A stretch of 64,000 nucleotides of DNA from Lysinibacillus agricola. Lineage in GTDB: Bacteria; Bacillota; Bacilli; Bacillales_A; Planococcaceae. A model generated the notes under the pieces. It was not told where the DNA came from and did not search any database. It was given only the letters and a program-made list of their open reading frames with translations. The stretch spans positions 5,149,501-5,213,500 of the forward strand of contig NZ_CP067341.1 in the NCBI RefSeq assembly GCF_016638705.1, written 5' to 3'. Of the stretch, positions 27,256-34,747 are shown piece by piece (the stretch's first letter is position 1; the number at the start of each line of letters is the position of its first letter). A program made the position numbers and the translations under genes.

Positions 27256-27325
27256 TGAGGATGACAGGAATCGAACCTGTAAATCCCTATCCTATAAGGG
27301 ACATGCTGCCACTGCATTTTTCCTC
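27256..27325 (-). tRNA. tRNA-like sequence, degenerate (probable pseudo-tRNA or tRNA-mimic RNA)
   Basis: On the minus strand: a T arm with a perfect 5-bp stem and TTCGATT loop (27264-27280); a D arm with a 4-bp stem ATGC/GCAT and an AGTGGCA loop (27303-27317); an anticodon-position stem TCCCT/AGGGA (27297-27301/27284-27288); and acceptor strands GAGGAAA/CATCCTC pairing at 5 of 7 positions, followed by discriminator A. It departs from a working tRNA: the anticodon loop has 8 nt (TATAGGAT), the variable loop only 3, the acceptor-D linker 1, and no CCA is encoded. It lies 88 bp downstream of the RNA ligase gene on the same strand. The rest of the 27150-27413 gap shows nothing else. Confidence 0.6.
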
Positions 27326-27413
27326 ATATACATTATGTATTATTAACCCCATTAAGAATTACATTTTTCTCAGTCCTTTTCTTTATAGTAGATTAAATCT
27401 TTTCAAATAAAAC

Positions 27414-28049
27414 TTATTTCAGTTGATTAGGAATCAATTCTTCATTTAACCAATGTTCGCTTGTTCGAACATGATTCTGTCTAACAAATTTCCCTAGGTT
27501 ATATTGAAAATCATCATAATGGAAGGCAGCCGCATTTCTAATAACATAACCTTCCTGCTCGCCCCCAAGGAGTGAATTTCCTGTAAAAGTCTTCTTTATT
27601 TTTTCTTCATCGAAAATGCCTCTATATAATACAGGTGCCGTTTCAACCCCTAGTTTAGCTGCATAGTCGACTGTTTCATCCCAGCTTAAACAAATATTTT
27701 TCTCATTCCAAATACTGAATAAATAAAAATAACTAGTTAACTCATTGTAGTAAATGGAATGTTTGGCATAAACATTTTCACCACATAATCTCCACTCTTC
27801 TGGAATTTGAAATGCAAATGTAGCATGAAACGTTTTTACCCAGTGCCTAGATGGATGATCTCCTGAACTTAAGCTTCTAGCATGCATATAGTTTCGATAA
27901 AGTGTTGTTCCTTCACCATCTAATTTTTCGGTTACAACAACCTCTTTTCCAATAAAATGATCAACATTTTTAGCAACCTTATCATCATGTGTATACCCTC
28001 TACTCCACGGCAAATGAAAGCTTCTTGGATATTTCATCAAATTGGTCAT
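27414..28049 (-). CDS. RNA ligase family protein (Rnl2-type nucleotidyltransferase)
   Basis: 211 aa covalent nucleotidyltransferase that would seal 3'-OH/5'-phosphate RNA ends. Motif I is TEKLDGEGTTLY with the AMP-accepting Lys42; the motif III-like segment is YFYLFSIW (~106); motif IV is EGYVIRN (~178); motif V is LGKFVRQNH with a conserved Lys (~191). There is no C-terminal accessory domain, so it is a minimal catalytic core. GGAAGTGAG lies 5-6 nt before the ATG. It starts 23 bp after the Pnk-HD gene, hence a healing-plus-sealing pair. RNA rather than DNA is inferred from the family and partner. Confidence 0.88.
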   Translation of the reverse strand: MTNLMKYPRSFHLPWSRGYTHDDKVAKNVDHFIGKEVVVTEKLDGEGTTLYRNYMHARSLSSGDHPSRHWVKTFHATFAFQIPEEWRLCGENVYAKHSIYYNELTSYFYLFSIWNEKNICLSWDETVDYAAKLGVETAPVLYRGIFDEEKIKKTFTGNSLLGGEQEGYVIRNAAAFHYDDFQYNLGKFVRQNHVRTSEHWLNEELIPNQLK

Positions 28050-28072
28050 TAACTCACTTCCTTTGTTTACAC

Positions 28073-29038
28073 TTATTTGGCAAATTGATCTGCTTCACGA
28101 AAGAAATAAAGCTTTGTTAATAAGTCACCATCTAATAAATGATAAATCTCACTTGATCCCTTATCGCCCCCGTATTGAATTAACATATGAAATTGTACTA
28201 ACTTAACAACCTTTAAAACAAAGTCTTCTTCAAAGCCTAGCTCTAATAAAAAATGACAGACCATTTGAGCAGATACATTTTCATGTCCATAATATCCATA
28301 TCTTTGTTGTAATTCTTTATATTTTTTACAAAATGGTTTGCCTACATCATGGAATAAAGCAGCTATTTGTAATGCTAGCTTGTCACTTTCCATATAGTAT
28401 TCGTTCATATATTCATAAACAAAATACGTATGCTGGCAAAGTAAAAATTGATGGTATGGATTTTCTTGATTAAATTGATAAATCTCTTTAAATAGTTGGA
28501 CTGATCTTAGCTTTTGAAAAAGCTCCTCATATGTGGGTTGACTTTGGATAAGGGAAATAAATTGATCTTTCGAGATTTCATACGGATTCGCTTCATGTAC
28601 AATATGAACCTCTTCAAATCCTTCTCCCATTATCGGAAACTCTAAATTCTTTCTCATTTTTTCCATTATCACTAATGGAACTTTCCTCTTTCTTTGTTGA
28701 TTTCTTGTTACACACAATGTGTAAGGTGTATCAAAATAATAGCATATGGCTTTCACATTACTAGGCAATTTACCTAGTGCAAATACTCTACGTTCCCGTT
28801 CAATATTTGTCGCATCGACAATAACGGATTGACCATTGGCCACACGTTCATTCAAACGTTCATACAAAACACGGAATACTATTCGTGATTGCTGCCTTGT
28901 AGCGTCACCAAATAACTCTTGACGTATGGCATCACTTGAAAGAATTAGCGCATTTTCGCGTTTTGCTAGCTCCTTAACAAACGTGCTCTTGCCACTTCCA
29001 GGTAGTCCAACTGTAAATATCACCTTCATTTTTTTCAC
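28073..29038 (-). CDS. Polynucleotide kinase-HD phosphohydrolase fusion (RNA end healing)
   Basis: 321 aa. The N-terminal P-loop kinase (about 1-165) has Walker A GLPGSGKST (11-19), SSDAIRQELFGD and VDATNIERERR, as in T4 Pnk-like 5'-OH kinases. The C-terminal HD domain (about 190-310) has the metal ligands in CQHTYFVYEYM, the HD pair in AALFHDVGKPF and the late His in GYYGHENVSAQ. Such a pair can phosphorylate 5'-OH ends and remove 3' phosphates, preparing ends for the ligase downstream. The domain order (kinase then HD) is reversed from the HD-Pnk enzymes studied in Runella. A strong AAAGGGGGTG lies 6 nt before the ATG. Confidence 0.87.
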   Translation of the reverse strand: MKKMKVIFTVGLPGSGKSTFVKELAKRENALILSSDAIRQELFGDATRQQSRIVFRVLYERLNERVANGQSVIVDATNIERERRVFALGKLPSNVKAICYYFDTPYTLCVTRNQQRKRKVPLVIMEKMRKNLEFPIMGEGFEEVHIVHEANPYEISKDQFISLIQSQPTYEELFQKLRSVQLFKEIYQFNQENPYHQFLLCQHTYFVYEYMNEYYMESDKLALQIAALFHDVGKPFCKKYKELQQRYGYYGHENVSAQMVCHFLLELGFEEDFVLKVVKLVQFHMLIQYGGDKGSSEIYHLLDGDLLTKLYFFREADQFAK

Positions 29039-29273
29039 CCCCTTTCAAGTGTCTATATCGTTTATAGATCCCTATTCTTTAGTAATCGATTAGCTTCTAA
29101 TTTTCCTTATTGCATTATCAAAAATTAATCCTCGGCTTTACTTTAAAGTATGGAGATTAGTTTTTGAGGGTTAACATGATATAAGTTGGGTATGACATTT
29201 GTTACGTATACCATGTATATTAGTTGATTTCCGTTCCGACTGGGCGACTCCTTGGGGATCAGCGATAGAGGAA

Positions 29274-29312
29274 CGAAGGCTAAGAGCATCACGTCCTGTG
29301 ATAACGCCTTCG
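29274..29312 (+). other. Conserved two-stem hairpin in element E4
   Basis: Outer stem CGAAGGC 29274-29280/GCCTTCG 29306-29312, TAAGAGC joint, inner stem ATCAC 29288-29292/GTGAT 29298-29302, loop GTCCT, then AAC. Followed by TGACCAAC. Reference copy for the covariation seen at 32183-32221. Confidence 0.8.
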
Positions 29313-29408
29313 TGACCAACGTCGGTGCCGCTGCCGCTTCGCTTTCGCGCAAAAAACATCTGTTGGCCCAAGCGGCTCATCGGACGCCCCCAGGAAGCTT
29401 TGCTCTGC

Positions 29409-29578
29409 GCGAAAGCGGAGCGACAGCAACAATGGTTTATCTGTGCGAAAGCGAAGCGACAGCAACAATGGTTTATCTGTGCGAAAGCGAAGCGACAGCA
29501 ACAATGGTTTATCTGTGCGAAAGCGGAGCGACAGCAACAATGGTTTATCTGTGCGAAAGCGGAGCGACAGCACCAAAG
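29409..29578 (+). repeat. 36-bp tandem repeat, four full units plus a partial fifth
   Basis: Units start at 29409, 29445, 29481, 29517 and 29553. Each begins GCGAAAGCG(A/G)AGCGACAGCA and ends ATGGTTTATCTGT; they differ only by A/G at one position. The partial fifth runs into the right terminal repeat of E4. There are no unique spacers between units. Confidence 0.92.
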
Positions 29579-29653
29579 CGCCCAGTCGGAACGGAAATCA
29601 ACCACACGTTATGGTGAAAAAGTCACATGCTTCAGAAGGGAAAATCAGGCTAT

Positions 29654-29690
29654 AAAAAAAGACTGCTCCAACTTTGTGGAACAGCCTTTT
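29654..29690 (-). terminator. Terminator-like hairpin, no obvious upstream gene
   Basis: Arms 29661-29670 and 29677-29686. The G-U pairs and the seven-U tail (complement of 29654-29660) work on the minus strand, yet no minus-strand gene ends here. Its GACTG/CAGCC ends match the hairpins at 34671 and 47775. It is nested in a wider GGGAAAATC/GATTTTCC repeat. Confidence 0.6.
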
Positions 29691-29836
29691 GATCTCAAAA
29701 CCGATTTTCCTTATAATTTTATTATAGCATAAATTTACAGAAATTACTAGACTATACTTCTTTCGCAACTAGCTGTATGATAAATGTCTCGATTCACAAG
29801 CCATACAAATTATTATGGAGAGGAATGTGAGTAACG

Positions 29837-32143
29837 TTGGAAAAGCAATATGAATGGACAGAAGAAAAACAGTATCTTGTTCTTTGTTTAAACACAGTTG
29901 GTCACAAAAAAGAGGCGTTGATACGAAAGGAAAAGGATTTTAGGGACAATGTTTTAACGTTAAAAAAACCTTTTTGGGACGACGTCAGAGTAAATTTAGA
30001 TACGCCAGAGGATATAGACGAGACCTATTTTGCTATCAAACAACAAGCAGAGCTCTTATACGATTCCCAGCATGCTCAGCAACGTGTCATCAAGGATGTA
30101 AAAATTTATGACCGTTTACAGCAATCACCCTATTTTGCTCGTATTGATTTTTTACAGGATGGTCATAACGAACTTTTAAAGATTTATATCGGTGTCGCAA
30201 CCTTAATGGATGAAGAGGATGAAAACATATTAATTTATGATTGGCGAGCCCCTATATCAAGTATGTATTATGATTACACGCCTGGTCCAGCTACTTATGA
30301 AACGTCAACTGAAGAAATTCAAGGTGAGATTCTTTTAAAACGGCAATTTATCATCAAGAACGGTCAATTACAATCCATGTTTAATACAGGTTTAACAATT
30401 GGTGATGATTTATTACTCGATATTCTCGCTCAAAATGCAAACGAACATATCCGTAGCATTGTAGCAACTATTCAAGCTGAGCAAAATAAAATCATTCGAC
30501 ATGTCAACACTCCTCATCTAATCGTAGAAGGTGTCGCGGGTAGTGGAAAAACGGCTGTTGCTCTCCAACGTGTTGCTTATTTGTTATATCATTATCGAGA
30601 CCAAATTACCGCAGATCAAATTTTATTGATTACACCTAATCAGCTTTTTAACCAATATGTTCATACCGTTTTACCGGATTTAGGTGAAGATAATATGCAG
30701 CAATTAACCTTCTCCGAATATGCAACAAAACGTTTAGGTCGACAGTTCCAATTGGAATATCCTTATGAGCAATTGGAGTCACTTTTAACAGAGAAAGATG
30801 ACTCACTCTATCAAACGAAGCTTACTATTATTTCTTTTAAAGCTAGCCTCCAATATCGAGAATTAATGGACAAATATATTAAGTACCTTGCAAATGAAGG
30901 TTTGCTGTTTAAAAATATTGTTTTTCGCGGAGAAAGAATTATTACAGCTCAAGAAATTGCTGAATACTTTTATTCATTCAATTCCACGATTCCCATCCCA
31001 AATCGACTGCAATTAGTGAAAGAATGGTTATTACAACAATTATCGAAAATTGAAAAAGCAGAACGGGCGAAAGAATGGGTAGAAGAAGCAAGTGAGCTTT
31101 TAGATATTGAAGAGTATACAAAAACCTATAGTGAACTTTTACATGAAGGGCGGTTTTCAGAAAACTCTTTTGATGATTTTGAGCAAGAGCGCAAGAAATT
31201 AGCTATCCAAATTGTCAAAAAACAGTTCAAGCCACTTCGTCAATCTGTAAAACAATTAAAGTTCGTTCATATGTTAGGCATTTATCGTCAAATGTTTGCA
31301 ATGAACAATACTATTCATCAGCACTTACAGAACTTTTTACCCGAACATTGGGAAGAAATATGCCAACATACACACTCTCATTTAACAAAGCGTATTATTT
31401 CGTATGAAGATACTGCACCATTTTTATACTTACAGGACAAAATAGAAGGTCAACGAACAAATACGACGATTCGTCATGTTTTAATTGATGAAGCACAAGA
31501 CTATTCTCCATTTCAGCTATTTGTATTACAACAATTATTCCCACGTGCACGTATGACTATATTGGGCGATGGACATCAAACCATCCATCCTCATACATTT
31601 AAAAACCCCTCACTGCTGACACCACAATTGTATGGTGAAAAAGCAGAAAAAATGATATTAACGAAAAGTTATCGCTCAACAAAACAAATTATTCATCTTA
31701 CTTCGAAGATTTTACATGGGGATGCGAAAGTAGAAGCATTTAATCGAACTGGTCCCGAACCGACTATCACGATCGTTCCAAATGAAATAGATTTAATTGA
31801 ACAGCTTGTCGAAAAAATTAATAGCTTGTCCCTAAATTTCGAAACAATTGCAGTCATCTGTAAAACAGAGCAAGAGTGTACGATGGTTTTTGATAAAATG
31901 AAGGACCAAGTAGATATTCAACTCATTACCCATAATACAAAACAATTTAAAAAAGGTATTTTACTGTTACCTACTTATATGGCAAAAGGAATTGAATTCG
32001 ATGCTGTCTTGCTATACAATGCCTCCGCAGCTAATTATTCTAGGGAAACAGAACGTAATTATTTCTACACAGCTTGTACACGAGCTATGCACGAATTGCA
32101 TATCTATTCCATTAACGAATTAACGCATTTTTTAAAGCTTTAA
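29837..32143 (+). CDS. helD: RNA polymerase recycling motor HelD
   Basis: 768 aa UvrD-like superfamily 1 ATPase that releases stalled RNA polymerase from DNA. The N-terminal coiled-coil arm (about 50-95), which enters the secondary channel, is followed by the HelD-specific segment DWRAPISSMYYDYTPGPATY (~135-154), Walker A EGVAGSGKTAVALQR (231-245), Walker B-type VLIDEAQDYSPFQL and ILGDGHQTIHPH, and C-terminal motifs YRSTKQI, TYMAKGIEFDAV and YTACTRAMHEL. It starts at TTG; GGAGAGGA lies 12 nt upstream. Bounded by E4 and R4. Confidence 0.93.
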   Translation: MEKQYEWTEEKQYLVLCLNTVGHKKEALIRKEKDFRDNVLTLKKPFWDDVRVNLDTPEDIDETYFAIKQQAELLYDSQHAQQRVIKDVKIYDRLQQSPYFARIDFLQDGHNELLKIYIGVATLMDEEDENILIYDWRAPISSMYYDYTPGPATYETSTEEIQGEILLKRQFIIKNGQLQSMFNTGLTIGDDLLLDILAQNANEHIRSIVATIQAEQNKIIRHVNTPHLIVEGVAGSGKTAVALQRVAYLLYHYRDQITADQILLITPNQLFNQYVHTVLPDLGEDNMQQLTFSEYATKRLGRQFQLEYPYEQLESLLTEKDDSLYQTKLTIISFKASLQYRELMDKYIKYLANEGLLFKNIVFRGERIITAQEIAEYFYSFNSTIPIPNRLQLVKEWLLQQLSKIEKAERAKEWVEEASELLDIEEYTKTYSELLHEGRFSENSFDDFEQERKKLAIQIVKKQFKPLRQSVKQLKFVHMLGIYRQMFAMNNTIHQHLQNFLPEHWEEICQHTHSHLTKRIISYEDTAPFLYLQDKIEGQRTNTTIRHVLIDEAQDYSPFQLFVLQQLFPRARMTILGDGHQTIHPHTFKNPSLLTPQLYGEKAEKMILTKSYRSTKQIIHLTSKILHGDAKVEAFNRTGPEPTITIVPNEIDLIEQLVEKINSLSLNFETIAVICKTEQECTMVFDKMKDQVDIQLITHNTKQFKKGILLLPTYMAKGIEFDAVLLYNASAANYSRETERNYFYTACTRAMHELHIYSINELTHFLKL

Positions 32144-32147
32144 CTTC

Positions 32148-32265
32148 TTTCAGGTATCCAAACACCCGCTGAAATAGAGGAACTCAGTCTAAGAACGCCA
32201 CGTCCTGTGGCAACGACTGAGTGACCAACATCTTGTTGGCCTAAAGCCTCCGGCGGATGTCAAAA
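32148..32265 (+). repeat. Short structured intergenic repeat, copy R4, carrying the hairpin of the E family
   Basis: Begins CTTTCAGG just past the helD stop and ends GCCTCCGGCGGATGTC. An outer helix ACACCCGC (32162-32169)/GCGGATGT (32252-32259) is nearly complete. It lacks the TGATCA-ended core but contains the two-stem hairpin 32183-32221 and TGACCAACATCTTGTTGGCC, both otherwise found in the E elements. Confidence 0.78.
32183..32221 (+). other. Covariant two-stem hairpin in repeat R4
   Basis: Outer stem CTCAGTC 32183-32189/GACTGAG 32215-32221; joint TAAGAAC; inner stem GCCAC 32197-32201/GTGGC 32207-32211; loop GTCCT; AAC; then TGACCAAC. Spacing is identical to 29274-29312, but five base pairs are exchanged on both sides with no mismatch created. 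Confidence 0.82.
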
Positions 32266-32316
32266 AAGAGAATCTGCATGCTTCAATTGAAAGCTTGCAA
32301 ATTCTCTTCTTTTTAT
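32261..32316. terminator. Terminator between helD and the ABC operon
   Basis: Arms 32267-32283 and 32291-32307 (AGAGAAT...GCTT, two mismatches) with A6 on one side and T runs on the other, between convergent genes. Confidence 0.85.
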
Positions 32317-32318
32317 CT

Positions 32319-33074
32319 TTAAATGTAGTAAGTATAATCCTCAGGAATAACACGTTTTAAGAATTTCTTCGTGCGCTCCTCTTTCGGATTAACAAATATA
32401 TCATGAGGGTTTCCTTCTTCTACAACGACACCGCCGTCCATAAAAATCACACGGTTTGCTACGTCCTTTGCAAAGCCCATTTCATGTGTGACAACAAGCA
32501 TCGTTGTTCCCTCAGCTGCAATGTTTTTCATAACCTGAAGAACTTCTCCTACTAGCTCTGGATCAAGTGCAGAAGTTGGTTCATCAAATAAAATAATATC
32601 AGGATTTAATGCCACTGCTCGGGCAATACCAACTCGCTGTTGTTGACCTCCAGATAATTGACTTGGGTAGGAATCATACTTTTCTGATAAACCTACTTTA
32701 TCAAGTGCCTTTTTACCAATTTCAATCGCTTCTGCCTTCGGAACTTTACGTCCTATAATAAGCCCCTCTGTCACATTTTCTAGCGCTGTTTTATTTGTGA
32801 AAAGATTATAGTTTTGGAATACAAATGCTACACGTTGACGAATGGAATGCACGTCCTTCTTCTTTACATCTTGAAAATCTACTTGAATATCTCCAAATGT
32901 CGCATGTCCTTGGTCGGCTTTTTCTAAAAAGTTAATGCAACGTAATAATGTTGTTTTTCCTGAGCCACTTGGACCTAAAATAACAACAACATCACCTTTA
33001 TCAATGGCTAAATCAACACCCTTTAAAATTTCATTGTCACCAAATGATTTATGGATATTTTTAATGTCTAACAT
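32319..33074 (-). CDS. Polar amino acid ABC transporter ATP-binding protein
   Basis: 251 aa. Walker [14 protein letters not shown] (~34-46), Q-loop [11 protein letters not shown], signature [14 protein letters not shown], Walker [15 protein letters not shown]-loop VVTHEMGFA. It falls in the GlnQ/TcyC/YxeO group of amino acid importers. Last gene of an operon of oxidoreductase, binding protein, two permeases and this ATPase. The oxidoreductase suggests uptake of a sulfur-containing or modified amino acid, as in yxe/ytm-type clusters (inference). Confidence 0.92.
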   Translation of the reverse strand: MLDIKNIHKSFGDNEILKGVDLAIDKGDVVVILGPSGSGKTTLLRCINFLEKADQGHATFGDIQVDFQDVKKKDVHSIRQRVAFVFQNYNLFTNKTALENVTEGLIIGRKVPKAEAIEIGKKALDKVGLSEKYDSYPSQLSGGQQQRVGIARAVALNPDIILFDEPTSALDPELVGEVLQVMKNIAAEGTTMLVVTHEMGFAKDVANRVIFMDGGVVVEEGNPHDIFVNPKEERTKKFLKRVIPEDYTYYI

Positions 33075-33087
33075 ACTCGTTCACCCC

Positions 33088-33789
33088 TTAAGCTTTTGCC
33101 ACTTTGAATTTGCTTAAATGTTTTTCATATCGTTTAAAAATGTATTCAACTGTGCTACATAAAATTAAGTACACAATGAAAATATCAATATATGCTTCTA
33201 CGTAATTGTAGCCAACATTTGCAGCTACCTTAGCCTTTAATGTAATTTCAGGTAAGGACATTGCATAGCCTAAAGACGTCGCTTTAATGAGATTGACTGT
33301 AGCCGTACAAATATTTGGCATAGCTACTACTAAAGCTTGTGGAATAATAATACGGCGATAGGCTTGAATTGTTGATAAGCCTACTGCATGAGCAGCCTCT
33401 AGCTGACCTTTTTCAATCGTACTTAAAGCAGAACGAAATACCTCTATTAAAATGGCCGTTGTACTAAATGCGAAGACGATAAATGCATACCAAATCGGAT
33501 TGATTTTATAAATATCATAGGCAATATTATATTTTTCAAAAATCATTTTAAGTAGTAATGGGATACTACTATAAATAATAAAGATTTGAATGATGATCGG
33601 TGTACCTCGGACAAAGGAGACATAAATTTTTGCTATATGGTGGATCACTGGGATTTTATTGACCCGTGTTAGTGCTAGTAGAAAGCCAAGTGGTAGAGCA
33701 ACAAGCATAGCAACAATTGTCACAAGGAGTGCGATAGGTACACCTGATAATGCAACAAAAAATGTTTCAACTAAAAATTGATAATTCAT
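33088..33789 (-). CDS. Polar amino acid ABC transporter permease (second)
   Basis: 233 aa with about five hydrophobic segments and the HisM-type coupling loop EAAHAVGLSTIQAYRRIIIPQAL (~130-152); FVRGTPIIIQIFIIY (~58-72) is the other conserved block. It forms a heterodimeric channel with the permease encoded 12 bp upstream. TACGT spacer and AGGAGGCG precede the ATG. Confidence 0.92.
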   Translation of the reverse strand: MNYQFLVETFFVALSGVPIALLVTIVAMLVALPLGFLLALTRVNKIPVIHHIAKIYVSFVRGTPIIIQIFIIYSSIPLLLKMIFEKYNIAYDIYKINPIWYAFIVFAFSTTAILIEVFRSALSTIEKGQLEAAHAVGLSTIQAYRRIIIPQALVVAMPNICTATVNLIKATSLGYAMSLPEITLKAKVAANVGYNYVEAYIDIFIVYLILCSTVEYIFKRYEKHLSKFKVAKA

Positions 33790-33801
33790 GGTTACGCCTC
33801 C

Positions 33802-34509
33802 TTACGTTGTTTCTAATGTCTTTTTCCCCTTACCAAAGAACTTTTCTAGCATAGCGAAGAATTTTTCAATAATAATCGACAGCACCCAATAAACAATCGC
33901 TAAAGCAATATATATTTCTAATGCATGTGCATTAATATTACTTGCAATAATTAAATTTGCCTTTCCGACAATATCAATTAAGCCGATTGTATAAGCGAGC
34001 GCTCCTTCTTGTAATAACGCAATCATCCCATTCCCAAAGTTTGGTAATGCGATAACGAGTGCCTGTGGGAAAATAATACGTCGATAGGCCTGAAATGGCG
34101 TTAATCCCACACTAACAGCCGCTTCAAATTGCCCTCTATTAATGGCTAAATAGGCCGAACGAATAACCTCTGACATAATCGCTGCAAATTGTAAAGTGAA
34201 CGTCACGACTACGAAAATGGCTGTATCGATTGAATGGAGATTTATGCCGAAGTTTTCCGCTAACGCTGGAACACCATAGTATACGAGAAATAATAAGACG
34301 ATAGATGGTGTACAGCGCATAATCGTAGTATATAAATTCGCTAATGTTTGCAGTAATTTTATTGAACTTAGCTTGGCAGCCGCTAATAGTAAGCCAAATA
34401 TTGTGCCTAGTACAATGGAAGATCCTGCAACTAAGAAGGTAACTTTTAAAAACGGCAATAATACAGGAATTGAGTTCCAAATGTATGATGCATCAAAATA
34501 CTTCTCCAT
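33802..34509 (-). CDS. Polar amino acid ABC transporter permease (first)
   Basis: 235 aa from the ATG at 34509 (MEKYFDASYIW). GGTGA ends 4 nt before it, which pairs with the distal anti-Shine-Dalgarno and gives normal spacing; the longer frame would start at a TTG (34539) without any site. Five membrane segments; conserved MRCTPSIVLLFLVYYGVPA and EAAVSVGLTPFQAYRRIIFP. Between it and the binding-protein gene lie a terminator hairpin and a repeat remnant, unusual inside such an operon. Confidence 0.9.
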   Translation of the reverse strand: MEKYFDASYIWNSIPVLLPFLKVTFLVAGSSIVLGTIFGLLLAAAKLSSIKLLQTLANLYTTIMRCTPSIVLLFLVYYGVPALAENFGINLHSIDTAIFVVVTFTLQFAAIMSEVIRSAYLAINRGQFEAAVSVGLTPFQAYRRIIFPQALVIALPNFGNGMIALLQEGALAYTIGLIDIVGKANLIIASNINAHALEIYIALAIVYWVLSIIIEKFFAMLEKFFGKGKKTLETT

Positions 34510-34545
34510 TTCCTCACCAACTTTTATATAAATATACAATAACAG

Positions 34546-34645
34546 GTGTGTTGATTAGCTATTTTTATTCACTAAAATTAATTCGAAGACGCTGATTTCC
34601 GTTACGGGCTACTTGCTTTGTTGCTGTCGCTTCTAATCAACACAC
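34546..34645. repeat. Remnant of the E repeat family (E6) bounded by a 13-bp inverted repeat
   Basis: GTGTGTTGATTAG (34546-34558) and its exact complement (34633-34645) bracket 74 bp. The inner 34593-34632 (TGATTTCCGTTACGGG, then ACTTGCTTTGTTGCTGTCGC) matches the right end of E3 in reverse orientation. A deletion derivative or solo end is likely. It separates the binding-protein gene from the first permease. Confidence 0.7.
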
Positions 34646-34670
34646 TTGATACAATAGTTCTCTTTGTATG

Positions 34671-34709
34671 AATAAAGACTGCTGAGTATACTGACTCAAC
34701 AGCCTTTTA
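34671..34709 (-). terminator. Terminator after the binding-protein gene
   Basis: Arms 34677-34687 and 34694-34704; G-U pairs and the U-rich tail fit the minus strand. It probably gives partial termination, making binding protein in excess over permeases. Confidence 0.75.
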
Positions 34710-34747
34710 TCTGGTAACAGCCGCTAACGCTTGCTCTTTAAAAGAGA

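Larger units (their letters stand above)
29168..29640. mobile_element. Intergenic repeat element, copy E4 (largest, with perfect ends)
   Basis: Perfect 24-bp terminal inverted repeats, 29223-29246 and 29579-29602 (GTTGATTTCCGTTCCGAC type). Inside, left to right: a TCCTTGGGGATCAGCG segment, the two-stem hairpin 29274-29312, a GCTGCCGCTTCGCTTTCGCG segment, the CCCCAGGAAGCTTTGCTCTG segment, then 36-bp tandem units 29409-29578. Outer flanks (TACGTATACCATGTATATTA on the left, CCACACGTTATGGTG on the right) recur in other copies. No transposase and no believable protein. It sits between the divergent RNA-repair operon and helD; 29039-29167 is A/T-rich spacer. Confidence 0.85.

Noticed and set aside
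27256..27325. Functional tRNA gene
   Set aside because: An 8-nt anticodon loop, 3-nt variable loop, two mismatches in the acceptor stem and no standard U33-anticodon register; kept only as tRNA-like.
29409..29578. CRISPR-like direct repeats of 36 bp
   Set aside because: Units are contiguous with no unique spacers, occur inside dispersed elements and there are no cas genes.
29171..29732. Reading frames of 95-144 aa with repeated CAKAKRQQQ or RKRSDSNN peptides in the E elements
   Set aside because: They are translations of the 36-bp units and inverted ends, present on both strands, without initiation signals.
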